38,146 nt of DNA from Candidatus Caldarchaeum sp. (lineage in GTDB: Archaea; Thermoproteota; Nitrososphaeria_A; Caldarchaeales; Caldarchaeaceae): contig JANWZT010000002.1 of assembly GCA_025054515.1 (NCBI GenBank), positions 1-38,146 on the forward strand. Reading direction: 5' to 3'. The notes under the pieces were generated by a model. The model ran no database searches. It worked only from the letters and a program-made list of their open reading frames with translations, and was not told where the DNA came from. Shown piece after piece: positions 1 to 7,080 of this stretch. How positions within the stretch are numbered: position 1 is the first letter of the stretch; each line of letters starts with the position of its first letter. A program made the position numbers and the translations under genes.

Positions 1-1
1 G

Positions 2-565
2 GAACTCGCCAAAACGGCTCCGAAAGTCAAGGTTGTGACCGCTTCGTGGCAGTCGCACTACGAATGCGTCAAGTCGGGACTGTCGGTCATTTCATTTGAA
101 CAAGCTCCGCATCCGGACATCTACCTCGACAGCTTCGACCAAGCAACATGGGAAGGCCACATGATAAAGGGAGGTGGAGGTGCCATGCTCCGCGAAAAAG
201 TTTTGGCTTCGGCGTCGCGTCGAAAGGTGTTCGTAGGCGAATCCGGCAAGCTCGTCGAAAGACTGTTTAAGCCGGTCCCCGTCGAAATCACGCCTTTCGC
301 ATATCCATATGTAATTGAGAAATTGACTGATTTAGGAGCACAGGTTGTTCTCCGCACATCGACCGCAAAAAACGGGCCCACAATCTCCGATAACTGCAAC
401 TTCATCGCAGACGCAGATTTCGGACCCATCCAAAACCCTGTCTCCCTTGAAAAAAAGCTTAGAAACATTCCAGGGCTCGTGGAAAACGGACTGTTCACAT
501 CATTAGCCGACGAAATAATCATCGTCGACGAAGACGGTAAAATCCATAAAAGAACATACCGCTAA
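2..565 (+). CDS. rpiA: Ribose-5-phosphate isomerase A, 5' part missing
   Basis: Interconverts ribose 5-phosphate and ribulose 5-phosphate in the cytoplasm (pentose supply for nucleotides). The frame is open from base 2, so the gene begins outside the window; the GTG at 35 is probably internal. The visible part holds the catalytic stretch: a DSFDQ motif where the family usually has DGADE, then KGGGGAMLREK. Spacing from the second Asp of DSFDQ to the Lys of KGGGG is 10 residues, as in characterised RpiA, so the two Asp, the Lys and the Glu of REK are all kept. The last 100 residues match the RpiA C-terminus (SDNCNFIADADFG). About 187 codons are visible of a usual 225-230, so perhaps 40 N-terminal residues are lost. 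The family call is firm; the changed DGADE loop is unusual. Confidence 0.9.
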   Translation, partial: ELAKTAPKVKVVTASWQSHYECVKSGLSVISFEQAPHPDIYLDSFDQATWEGHMIKGGGGAMLREKVLASASRRKVFVGESGKLVERLFKPVPVEITPFAYPYVIEKLTDLGAQVVLRTSTAKNGPTISDNCNFIADADFGPIQNPVSLEKKLRNIPGLVENGLFTSLADEIIIVDEDGKIHKRTYR

Positions 566-598
566 ACCTAATAACCCCCAAAAAAGTGGATAGCTGCC

Positions 599-1177
599 AT
601 GGCAGAAATAAGTCAAGCCAGGTTAATTGGCGGAATCGGATCAATTCTTCTCCTTCTCGGCATCGTTCCCAGCGTAGGACCGGTTCTCGGCATCGTCGGT
701 CTAATCCTCTTGTTGCTTGCTCTACGGTATGTTTCGACAGCTGTGCAGCAGCCACCGATTTTCCAAAACGCCCTCTACGCCGTCATCATCGGTATAATCG
801 GGACTGTCGTAGCTCTTGCTCTTGGGGGCGCGACGTTGTTCGGTGCTCTCGGGGGCGGGTTTATGGGCCCGGTGGGAGATGAGTTTGCGCCAGATTTGTT
901 TGCCCTGTTTGCGGGAATATTGGTGGCCGTTTTGGTCGCTTGGATTTTCGGGGTTGCATCAAGCTTCTTCCTAAGGAGGGCATTCAACTTGACCGGCGAC
1001 GCCCTTGGAATCAAACTCTTCAAAACGGCGGGACTTCTCGTCTTCCTTGGTGCGATACTCACCATCATCCTCGTTGGAGCCATCATAACACTCGTAGCCT
1101 ACGTCCTTCTCGCAGTAGCGTTCTTCCAAATACCTGCAGAGGGAAGACAGCCCCCGCCTCCTCCACCTCCACCCTAA
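599..1177 (+). CDS. DUF996-type integral membrane protein
   Basis: A 192-residue very hydrophobic protein with about five membrane segments (roughly residues 8-25, 26-45, 59-90, 100-128, 140-180) and glycine-rich helices, resembling the archaeal DUF996 membrane family, whose function is unknown. It has no signal peptide beyond the first membrane helix. The C-terminus is odd: the last helix is followed by a short polar stretch and a run of eight prolines, then the stop. It starts 33 bases after rpiA with ATG at 599. Its stop overlaps by four bases the stop of the convergent TrmB-type regulator. The membrane nature is certain; the DUF996 assignment is by overall look and is moderately sure. Confidence 0.7.
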   Translation: MAEISQARLIGGIGSILLLLGIVPSVGPVLGIVGLILLLLALRYVSTAVQQPPIFQNALYAVIIGIIGTVVALALGGATLFGALGGGFMGPVGDEFAPDLFALFAGILVAVLVAWIFGVASSFFLRRAFNLTGDALGIKLFKTAGLLVFLGAILTIILVGAIITLVAYVLLAVAFFQIPAEGRQPPPPPPPP

Positions 1178-1938
1178 GACCCCACCAACTCTAGTAAAGA
1201 CCTCATAAGCGAAGACGAAAACCCCACGTCCTTCACCCATACAACGACCGGCTCGTCGTCGAGCGGCAGCCCAATCAGAGCCTCCCCACCCTTCGTCACC
1301 AAAACATCCAACAACACGGCGTTGCTGTAGAAAACCTCCGCTCCGATTTTCTTAAAAAACGAGCTATCGTCTTCGCTGACTTCAACCGAAGGATGAAGGA
1401 TAAAAACTATTTTCTTCCCCACAAGCCCCTCCACCAACTTTTTGAACTGTTCCTTCAGCTTCGCAGCCTTCCTCACCGCGAAAACAAATTCATCAGAACT
1501 ATTCGTCATCTCGAGAAGCTTTACGGCGACGGGCGACAACCCACGTAGGATAGATGCGTCGGCTTCCTCCGACACTCGGGCCTTGACCCTGTTGAGTAGC
1601 GAAAGAACATGTTTGAGGTTTTTCGTCTTCTCTTCGAAAGCCGCTTCGATTCTTTCCCTCTCCTGTCTTACAAAATTCGCTAACGCATGCGACGGGTCGA
1701 GAGCCACATAACCATTTCCAGATTTCTGGATAAACCCCAACTCACAGAGGCTTTCCAACACGTCATAAACTCTCGTAACAGGCACTCCCGATCTCCGCGC
1801 AATTTCCTTCGGCTTGGCAGCTCCCTTCAACACAGAAACATAGGCCTTAGCCTGATACCTGTTGAGCCCGAAATTTTCCCGAAGAGCTTTGACAACCGCA
1901 TTTGCCCCGGCTTCCACAATATTTGAGCAGTTAGGCAT
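1174..1938 (-). CDS. TrmB-family winged-helix transcriptional regulator
   Basis: Predicted DNA-binding repressor or activator of the TrmB (sugar-specific) family, 254 residues. Residues about 15-80 form the winged helix: 'GLNRYQAKAYVSVL', then 'KPKEIARRSGVPVTRVYDVLESL' split over the two recognition helices, then the wing 'GFIQKSGNGYVALDP'. A coiled-coil linker (residues about 85-125) precedes a C-terminal regulatory region (about 130-254) that resembles the TrmB effector/phospholipase-D-like half. It is transcribed divergently from the methyltransferase at 1975 with only 36 bases between start codons, so it may control that gene and itself (inference). The ligand cannot be told from sequence; sugar binding is known only for some members. 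Confidence 0.82.
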   Translation of the reverse strand: MPNCSNIVEAGANAVVKALRENFGLNRYQAKAYVSVLKGAAKPKEIARRSGVPVTRVYDVLESLCELGFIQKSGNGYVALDPSHALANFVRQERERIEAAFEEKTKNLKHVLSLLNRVKARVSEEADASILRGLSPVAVKLLEMTNSSDEFVFAVRKAAKLKEQFKKLVEGLVGKKIVFILHPSVEVSEDDSSFFKKIGAEVFYSNAVLLDVLVTKGGEALIGLPLDDEPVVVWVKDVGFSSSLMRSLLELVGS

Positions 1939-1974
1939 CGTTTAAATCATCGGTGCTTTATCGTCTTCCAGCCG
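1939..1974. promoter_or_regulatory. Compact divergent promoter region, trmB-like/methyltransferase
   Basis: The 36 bases between two divergent start codons hold two A/T boxes: TTTAAAT at 1941-1947, about 30 bases before the ATG at 1975, and CTTTATC at 1957-1963, which reads GATAAAG on the minus strand and lies about 22 bases before the regulator start. The boxes are interleaved, so the two promoters probably compete or are regulated together. Prediction from sequence only. Confidence 0.45.
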
Positions 1975-2679
1975 ATGCGTGTTCGACGCTATGGCTTGGG
2001 GAAAGAATGGGGCAAGGTCGTAGCCGCCTTGCAGAACCTCGTTCAAGTCTATGACAGACTCAATCAGACCATTTCCTTCAATTCAGACCTAAAACTTCGG
2101 GCCGAATGCATCGACGGTAAAATAGAAAGCGGTCACAGGGTTTTGGACGCTGGATGTGGTAACGGAGTTTTTTCTCGTATTTTGTTTCAAAAACAGCCCG
2201 CGGTCGGCGAGGTTGTTCTTCTCGACGCCCTCGCCCCTATGCTAAGGCAGGCTGTCGCCAACATACCCGTCGCCAGGACGCACGCAGTTTTGGCGGTTTT
2301 CGAATACATGCCCTTCCGGGACAAGGCCTTCGATTCCGTGCTGATGGGGTTTTCTTTGCGGGATGCGATAGACATGGAGACTGCCATGTCTGAAGTGAAG
2401 AGGGTGACCAAAGAACGCGGCCGGCTTCTTATCGTCGACCTCGGTAAGCCAGCCAATTTTTTCAAAACATTTTTGATAAGTTTTTACTGGTTTGTTTTAG
2501 CCCCGTTTTTCGCCGTCCTTAGACTTGGAAAAGTGGGTTTGAATGTATCAGCAATACACACGACATACAAACGCCTACCGACAAACGGAGATTTGAAAAG
2601 ACTCGCCAACAAGTTTTTTCACCTTGTAGAGGTCCGAGAGAAAATGATGGGCGCGGCCATCATCATGTACGCCGAATAA
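1975..2679 (+). CDS. UbiE/COQ5-type SAM-dependent methyltransferase
   Basis: A 234-residue cytoplasmic class I methyltransferase. Motif I is VLDAGCGNG at residues 57-65, motif II ends in the acidic LLD at about 82-84, and motif post-I/III includes MPFRDKAFDSV and GFSLRDA at 125-131, which is typical of the UbiE/MenG group that methylates the ring of ubiquinone or menaquinone precursors. A hydrophobic patch at 155-185 may contact membrane lipid. The next genes downstream are a V4R protein and a UbiA prenyltransferase, so a role in making a prenylated quinone or similar lipid is plausible, but no other quinone genes are present. The start ATG at 1975 is the first in frame after the divergent promoter. 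The substrate is not determined. Confidence 0.75.
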   Translation: MRVRRYGLGKEWGKVVAALQNLVQVYDRLNQTISFNSDLKLRAECIDGKIESGHRVLDAGCGNGVFSRILFQKQPAVGEVVLLDALAPMLRQAVANIPVARTHAVLAVFEYMPFRDKAFDSVLMGFSLRDAIDMETAMSEVKRVTKERGRLLIVDLGKPANFFKTFLISFYWFVLAPFFAVLRLGKVGLNVSAIHTTYKRLPTNGDLKRLANKFFHLVEVREKMMGAAIIMYAE

Positions 2680-2702
2680 ACAGCTTGAATTTCCTGCAAA
2701 AG

Positions 2703-2710
2703 ATTTTTAA
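2703..2710 (+). promoter_or_regulatory. TATA-like box before the V4R gene
   Basis: ATTTTTAA centred about 30 bases upstream of the ATG at 2737, with nothing like a Shine-Dalgarno motif near the start. This predicts a transcript with almost no 5' leader. Confidence 0.45.
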
Positions 2711-2736
2711 CCCTCAAGGCACAACTAACAGCGTTA

Positions 2737-4200
2737 ATGGAAACGACCGACGTCGACAAACCACTTTTTTTAACCGGCCACTCCGTATTCGACCAGATTT
2801 TCTACCTCAGACGCGGTATGACCGTTCTTCTTTCTGACGAAACTTTCAGCGAAGGCCGTTCCTTTCTCCGCGTGCTTCTGAAAAACCATCGTTCATCAAT
2901 GTATGAACTTGTTTCAGCACGGTTCCATCTTGCGGAGTCAAACCAGTTTTCTGTACCCGTTGAATCGCTACAAGACCTTTCCATATACGTCAACCAAAAA
3001 AGGAGAACAGAAAAAGGAAAAATCTTTGTACATCTCTATCTGCCCGAACTGCTGATCCGCCACAGTCCCGAAGAAGTTCTTAAAGTCATGGAGCTATGGC
3101 AGAAGGACGTCCTCAACGCGGGAAACATCGAGTTCTACCTCCTTCCACGCAACACCTTCGCCGATTTTGAAAGAAAAGCACGGGCAATAGTCGACGCCGT
3201 TATCGACATTCAGGTTGTGAAACAGGAAACCCGGTTTCTTTACTACTTTACTCCGATGAGGTCTTGTTCCCCGAGACATCATCTCAAAGGTGTCCAGTTT
3301 GAAATTTCAGATTCTAAGCTGCTTATCGAATGGGAAGGCGTTCTCGTCGATTCGCTTCCCTCCAAGATCGTTACCGCGAGCGACATCAGGAAGAAAATCG
3401 AGACAAAAGAGAAGGAAATGGTTTTGAAAGTCAACAACATCGAACCCGACGTCCTGACGGTTAACGACTACGTTATACTCACCAGCTTGGATGGCATGCC
3501 GTTGTGGACGGTCAAGATGTTGTACCCCGATAGATGGCCTGAGGTGGAGGAGAAGATTATACAATGGGCTGTGAGCGGAGTTCTGGGCTTTGACGAAGCT
3601 AAGTCCGAGAAAGTATACGAAAGCCGAAAAGGCCTGAAGTTGAGGAATCGACTTCTTCTCAGCGTTCCTACACAAATTGCGTTGTATTTGGTTTCTTTGT
3701 CAAAGGGTTTCTTGGGAAAACGTGTGAGAACAGTACCCTTAGACGCCCACCTGGCTGTGCTCGAAGCCATGAAAAACATCGTCGACTTGGCTTCCGCCAA
3801 AAACCCGGAAGTGAAAAGGGAGGCGAAGCTGGCGACGAGATATTTTGGCGAATTGTCTGCGAGGAAGACTGCCCTCGAATATGTCATCAGGCTCGAGGGA
3901 ACCCCCTATACAAACTTCCGACTCGAGTATGCTCCGAAGCTGGTGGCCATCAGTTTGAAAGCGGGCTGGGGGCTGGACGTCAATTTTATCTCCGAAGAGA
4001 AAGATAGCTGGCTTTTCGAGATCAAAAAATGTCATCTCTGTGAAGATGCGCATAGCAATGAGCCGTTTTGCGATAAGTTTGTGTCGAGCGTTGTTTCGGG
4101 TGTTTTGGGTGTCTGTTTGAAAAGACAGGTCGAATGTCATGAGATAACATGCAGGGCCATGGGGTCTGATAAATGTACTTTTAGGGCGTCTCTGGTCTGA
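2737..4200 (+). CDS. V4R-domain protein with degenerate RecA/KaiC-like N-terminus
   Basis: A 487-residue soluble protein. Residues 1-170 look like a KaiC/RecA-type domain (LTGHSVFDQIFYLRRGMTVLLS follows the usual order of such domains), but the P-loop position reads SDETFSEGRS, without the GxxxxGKT signature, so ATP hydrolysis is unlikely. A middle segment (about 225-300) is unassigned. The C-terminal third resembles the V4R (4-vinyl reductase) domain, with cysteines 432, 435, 445, 460, 467, 472 and 480; the closing C-x4-C-RAMGSDKC-TF pattern is characteristic. V4R domains bind small molecules and include BchJ of bacteriochlorophyll synthesis. It sits between a UbiE-type methyltransferase and a UbiA prenyltransferase. 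It could be a ligand-sensing partner rather than an enzyme. The domain call is fairly sure; the function is open. Confidence 0.7.
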   Translation: METTDVDKPLFLTGHSVFDQIFYLRRGMTVLLSDETFSEGRSFLRVLLKNHRSSMYELVSARFHLAESNQFSVPVESLQDLSIYVNQKRRTEKGKIFVHLYLPELLIRHSPEEVLKVMELWQKDVLNAGNIEFYLLPRNTFADFERKARAIVDAVIDIQVVKQETRFLYYFTPMRSCSPRHHLKGVQFEISDSKLLIEWEGVLVDSLPSKIVTASDIRKKIETKEKEMVLKVNNIEPDVLTVNDYVILTSLDGMPLWTVKMLYPDRWPEVEEKIIQWAVSGVLGFDEAKSEKVYESRKGLKLRNRLLLSVPTQIALYLVSLSKGFLGKRVRTVPLDAHLAVLEAMKNIVDLASAKNPEVKREAKLATRYFGELSARKTALEYVIRLEGTPYTNFRLEYAPKLVAISLKAGWGLDVNFISEEKDSWLFEIKKCHLCEDAHSNEPFCDKFVSSVVSGVLGVCLKRQVECHEITCRAMGSDKCTFRASLV

Positions 4201-4218
4201 AGCTGGTGATGTAAGGTT

Positions 4219-5070
4219 TTGAAGCTGTCGAGATGGGAGAAGATAAAGGGGATCGCGGCTCTTCCGAAATCCTATTTCTCTCTCTTTACATCGCCTTTGA
4301 TCGCTTCATCGACGATTTATGTAGTGACGGGCGGCGTCGTTGAAACAACCTTTTTACTCGGTATGTTTTTCTTTCTTTCAACGGCTTTTCTAAACTCCTT
4401 CAACAACATAATGGATACTAGGTCCGATCGCCTTACGAAGCAAAATTTCCCCCTTCCGAACGGTTTGGTAACTGTTAAACAGGCCGCGTTATTTTCGGCG
4501 GGCTTGTTTTCCGCGGCCTTTTTCGTCGCTACCGCCGGTTCGACACGATTCGCAACAACCAGCTACATTTTACTTTTCAATCTTTTGTTAGCGTTTCTAT
4601 ATTCAGCGCCGGTGATCAGGCTGAAACGCTATCCCATCGTCAAGGCCACGGTATTGATAGCACACACCGTTTTTCTACCCATGGCTGCGGCTGCGACGGC
4701 CGTCAACCGAGACATAACGTCGCACCTGCCTGTCGCGGCTCCCGTTTACCTGATGGGCCTCGCCATCCACACCATCCAAGACATCGGAGACGTCGCGGGC
4801 GATAGGCTGGTCGGCGACAAAACTTTTCCTATCCTTTTGGGAGTTAGGCGTTCGCTGGTCATCGTCTTGGCCCTGCTTCTCGGTGCAGGTGTTTCCGCTT
4901 GGTTTGTATCAGATAGTTTGCGATTTCCCGTCATGTTTGGTTTAGTCTCGATGGGTCTACTCGTATCCACGCTGTTCCTTCACCCCGGTCGGTGGAAGCA
5001 GGTGTTCTGGGGATGTTCGTTTTTGTCTTTTTTTGTCTTAATGCTGTTATTGGTCGAAACCTTTAGATGA
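4219..5070 (+). CDS. UbiA-family membrane prenyltransferase
   Basis: Transfers a polyprenyl chain from its diphosphate to an aromatic or other acceptor within the membrane. The protein has 283 residues and about eight or nine membrane helices. Both Mg-diphosphate motifs are present: N62-x3-D66-x3-D70 (NNIMDTRSD) and D188-x2-D191-x3-D195-x4-D200 (DIGDVAGDRLVGD). The family includes menaquinone, ubiquinone and chlorophyll prenyltransferases and the archaeal lipid enzyme DGGGP synthase; sequence alone does not choose between them. The start is TTG at 4219, 18 bases after the V4R stop, because the preceding in-frame ATG is followed at once by a stop. It overlaps by eight bases the end of the convergent unknown gene at 5063. 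Confidence 0.85.
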   Translation: MKLSRWEKIKGIAALPKSYFSLFTSPLIASSTIYVVTGGVVETTFLLGMFFFLSTAFLNSFNNIMDTRSDRLTKQNFPLPNGLVTVKQAALFSAGLFSAAFFVATAGSTRFATTSYILLFNLLLAFLYSAPVIRLKRYPIVKATVLIAHTVFLPMAAAATAVNRDITSHLPVAAPVYLMGLAIHTIQDIGDVAGDRLVGDKTFPILLGVRRSLVIVLALLLGAGVSAWFVSDSLRFPVMFGLVSMGLLVSTLFLHPGRWKQVFWGCSFLSFFVLMLLLVETFR

Positions 5071-6223
5071 GTTGCGAATAACGCATTAACTCCTTTGGGA
5101 CACGAGCCACGAGGAAGTCGAGGAAATGACTGGGGTTCTTTGATTTGAAGAACCACTTTCGAACCGTGAAGATCCGGAAGACGTTCATCGATGCGAGCAA
5201 GCTTTCTTGATTAAACGCTATGTATTTCGACGCTTGACGCAGATATTCAACTCCGAGAAGGTAGTGAAGGTCTCCAAGACGTATAGTATATCTTTTGAGG
5301 AGGTCGTTCGTCAGCGATTCTTCGGGGTTCGCGATGATCCCCAAATCTTTCCCGAGGTAGACGACGCTGTTCCAGATGCCGAGTTTCAGGTCTACTTCAA
5401 GGTCTGCGACGTCGTCGTAGTAGTTGGAGGATTTGAAGACGTAGTCGAAGCCTTTCCTGATGTATTCGAACCCTTTGTAATCGAGTTCGGTTTTTTCGCT
5501 GATGTGCTCGAGCATGCAGAGGTCAAGCCCGACCCAGACTCTTCCGACGCCTTTCTCGTTCATGTTCTTCAGGTAGTCGTGAATCGTCAGTTTATGCCTA
5601 ACCGCTTCATTCTGCTGTCGAAAAGTCGCGTTCTGTCCCGAAATATACAGTTCGAAGTCTTTGAAGAATGAATTGCGCATGACCGATGCTGTGTTGGTTT
5701 TTTTGTTAAGCCATTTGTTAACGAGTGCTGCAAGGGCTATGCAGGAATTTTCTGCTCTTCCTATGAAGTCGGTTTCTTCCGCTATGATGTATTGTCCGCG
5801 TGTTACCGCGTGCAGCTGTCGCTGAAGGGATGCTTCAGCCTGCTCTGTGGTGTGAAACGTGTCGTTGATGTTGTCGAGAACTTTGATGCTAAGTATCAGC
5901 GCCATCTTCGCTAAAACAGTTGAAAATATTTCGCTTCGAGATGCTTTCCTTTCCAGTAGCGGGTACGCCGAAATCGTCGCCATGTAGGCCGAATATGGAA
6001 GATATTTCTTTTTCATGACGCCAGCTGTCAGCATTTCGTCGTAGCTTGCTACGTGTTTGTTTTGGAGCATGGTGTGCATGCTCTTCTCGAAATAGGTCGA
6101 TGCCTCCCGGATTATCGAAAGCATATTTCTAAGGTTGGTTTTGTTGCCGGCGATGTACCGTAGCATGGCGAGTCCAGCTGATTTGGTAAAATAGTCTAAC
6201 CCCTCCCCCCTACTTTGGCTCAC
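5063..6223 (-). CDS. Unrecognised helical protein with isoprenoid-synthase-like Asp motifs
   Basis: A 386-residue protein, almost all alpha-helical by composition, with no membrane segments or signal peptide. I do not recognise it by overall sequence. Two motifs stand out: KVLDNIND at residues 114-121, and NYYDDVADLEVDLKLG at 267-282. Their order and the second motif's DDxxDxxxDxKxG pattern recall class I trans-isoprenyl diphosphate synthases and terpene cyclases, which bind Mg-diphosphate with two such clusters. The gene is convergent with a UbiA prenyltransferase, which makes an isoprenoid role attractive. The spacing between motifs (about 150 residues) fits the fold. The start is GTG at 6223, with a TATA-like TTTTATG box about 35 bases upstream, overlapping the end of the kaiC-like gene. 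The function is inferred, not shown. Confidence 0.55.
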   Translation of the reverse strand: MSQSRGEGLDYFTKSAGLAMLRYIAGNKTNLRNMLSIIREASTYFEKSMHTMLQNKHVASYDEMLTAGVMKKKYLPYSAYMATISAYPLLERKASRSEIFSTVLAKMALILSIKVLDNINDTFHTTEQAEASLQRQLHAVTRGQYIIAEETDFIGRAENSCIALAALVNKWLNKKTNTASVMRNSFFKDFELYISGQNATFRQQNEAVRHKLTIHDYLKNMNEKGVGRVWVGLDLCMLEHISEKTELDYKGFEYIRKGFDYVFKSSNYYDDVADLEVDLKLGIWNSVVYLGKDLGIIANPEESLTNDLLKRYTIRLGDLHYLLGVEYLRQASKYIAFNQESLLASMNVFRIFTVRKWFFKSKNPSHFLDFLVARVPKELMRYSQLI

Positions 6224-6255
6224 GGAAGGAGGAGTTCGTCATCTCAATTAAGGAT

Positions 6256-7008
6256 TCATAAAACTTTCTCGGTTGGGAAGACTTCCAGCCCTCCCCGCGT
6301 AAACCGGTATGGATGCGGTTCGACGTTGTGGTTAACCCCTCTCATCTTCTCCACTTGGATGGACCTGACGATGGCTGAATTTTTGCCCTGTTTCCTCAAT
6401 ATGATCACGCCGTCTGCGAGGAATTCTTCAAACTGGTAGGGCCTGTCCATCCCGCTGAAGCGTAGCTCGGTTAGAAGGATGGTCGTGCAATTGAGTGGTG
6501 TGATTCCTTCCAAAAGTTCCATGAAAGCGGCTCTTCTTTCGGCGCCCCTCGGATACTGGATGAAGAAGGAAGTCAGAGAGTCTATGACGAGCCGTTTCGC
6601 GTTTATGTTGCGGACGTGGTTCGTGACCGCGGCGATGAGGGCCGCAAGTGAAAAATCTTTTTTACCGATCGATATGCCGCCGAGCTTAACCTCTCCGGGT
6701 ATCGTTCGGATTGGCGATGCATCAACTATCGATATGTTGCCTTTCTGGAGAAACTCGGTCAAATCTATTCCGAGGTTGAGGACGTTTCGCAACACGCTTT
6801 CCGGCCTTTCATCTAAGGTAACGTAGACTCCGTTTTCTCCGTTGAGACATCCGTAATAGAGAAACTGAAGGCCGAAAGTTGTCTTTCCCGACCCGGGCGA
6901 GCCCATCACGACGATGTTGAAGCCTGAGGGAAAACCTTTGTTCTCCAATAGAGCGTCCAACCCCATAATCCCCGTGGCGACAAACTGTAGCTTATCCGTC
7001 CTGTTCAC
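6256..7008 (-). CDS. Single-domain KaiC-like RecA-superfamily ATPase
   Basis: A 250-residue ATPase of the KaiC/RadA-like group common in archaea, thought to act as signalling or assembly switches. Walker A is GSPGSGKTT at residues 36-44 and Walker B is RLVIDSLTSFF at about 139-149. TLDERPE at 64-70 holds the acidic position used for catalysis in this family. The opening TGIMGLDALL is the standard KaiC-domain entry. Only one domain is present, against two in cyanobacterial KaiC, and there are no KaiA or KaiB genes, so it is not a clock protein by this evidence. Start GTG at 7008; the ATG five bases upstream runs straight into a stop. A V4R protein with a dead version of the same domain lies about 2 kb away and could be a partner (inference). 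Confidence 0.85.
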   Translation of the reverse strand: MNRTDKLQFVATGIMGLDALLENKGFPSGFNIVVMGSPGSGKTTFGLQFLYYGCLNGENGVYVTLDERPESVLRNVLNLGIDLTEFLQKGNISIVDASPIRTIPGEVKLGGISIGKKDFSLAALIAAVTNHVRNINAKRLVIDSLTSFFIQYPRGAERRAAFMELLEGITPLNCTTILLTELRFSGMDRPYQFEEFLADGVIILRKQGKNSAIVRSIQVEKMRGVNHNVEPHPYRFTRGGLEVFPTEKVL

Positions 7009-7030
7009 GTCATGTAGGGGATATGAGAGG

Positions 7031-7040
7031 AATATAAATT
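7031..7040 (-). promoter_or_regulatory. TATA box of the kaiC-like gene
   Basis: Minus-strand AATTTATATT centred about 27 bases upstream of the GTG at 7008, which predicts a leaderless transcript. A second box, TTTAAT at 7050-7055 on the plus strand, lies about 28 bases before the TTG at 7081 and would serve the divergent presenilin-like gene. Confidence 0.55.
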
Positions 7041-7080
7041 TGGCAAACCTTTAATCTCAACAAAGCCGTCTAATGCTGGG

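Noticed and set aside
5207-5671. Open frame opposite the isoprenoid-synthase-like gene
   Set aside because: Short and featureless, within a coherent minus-strand gene with family-like motifs.
6201-6212. C-run CCCTCCCCCCTA as a regulatory or G-quadruplex element
   Set aside because: It lies inside the coding frame of the unknown helical protein, is short, and does not have four G-runs.
6256-7008. Circadian KaiC
   Set aside because: One domain only and no KaiA/KaiB; single-domain KaiC-like ATPases are common in archaea.
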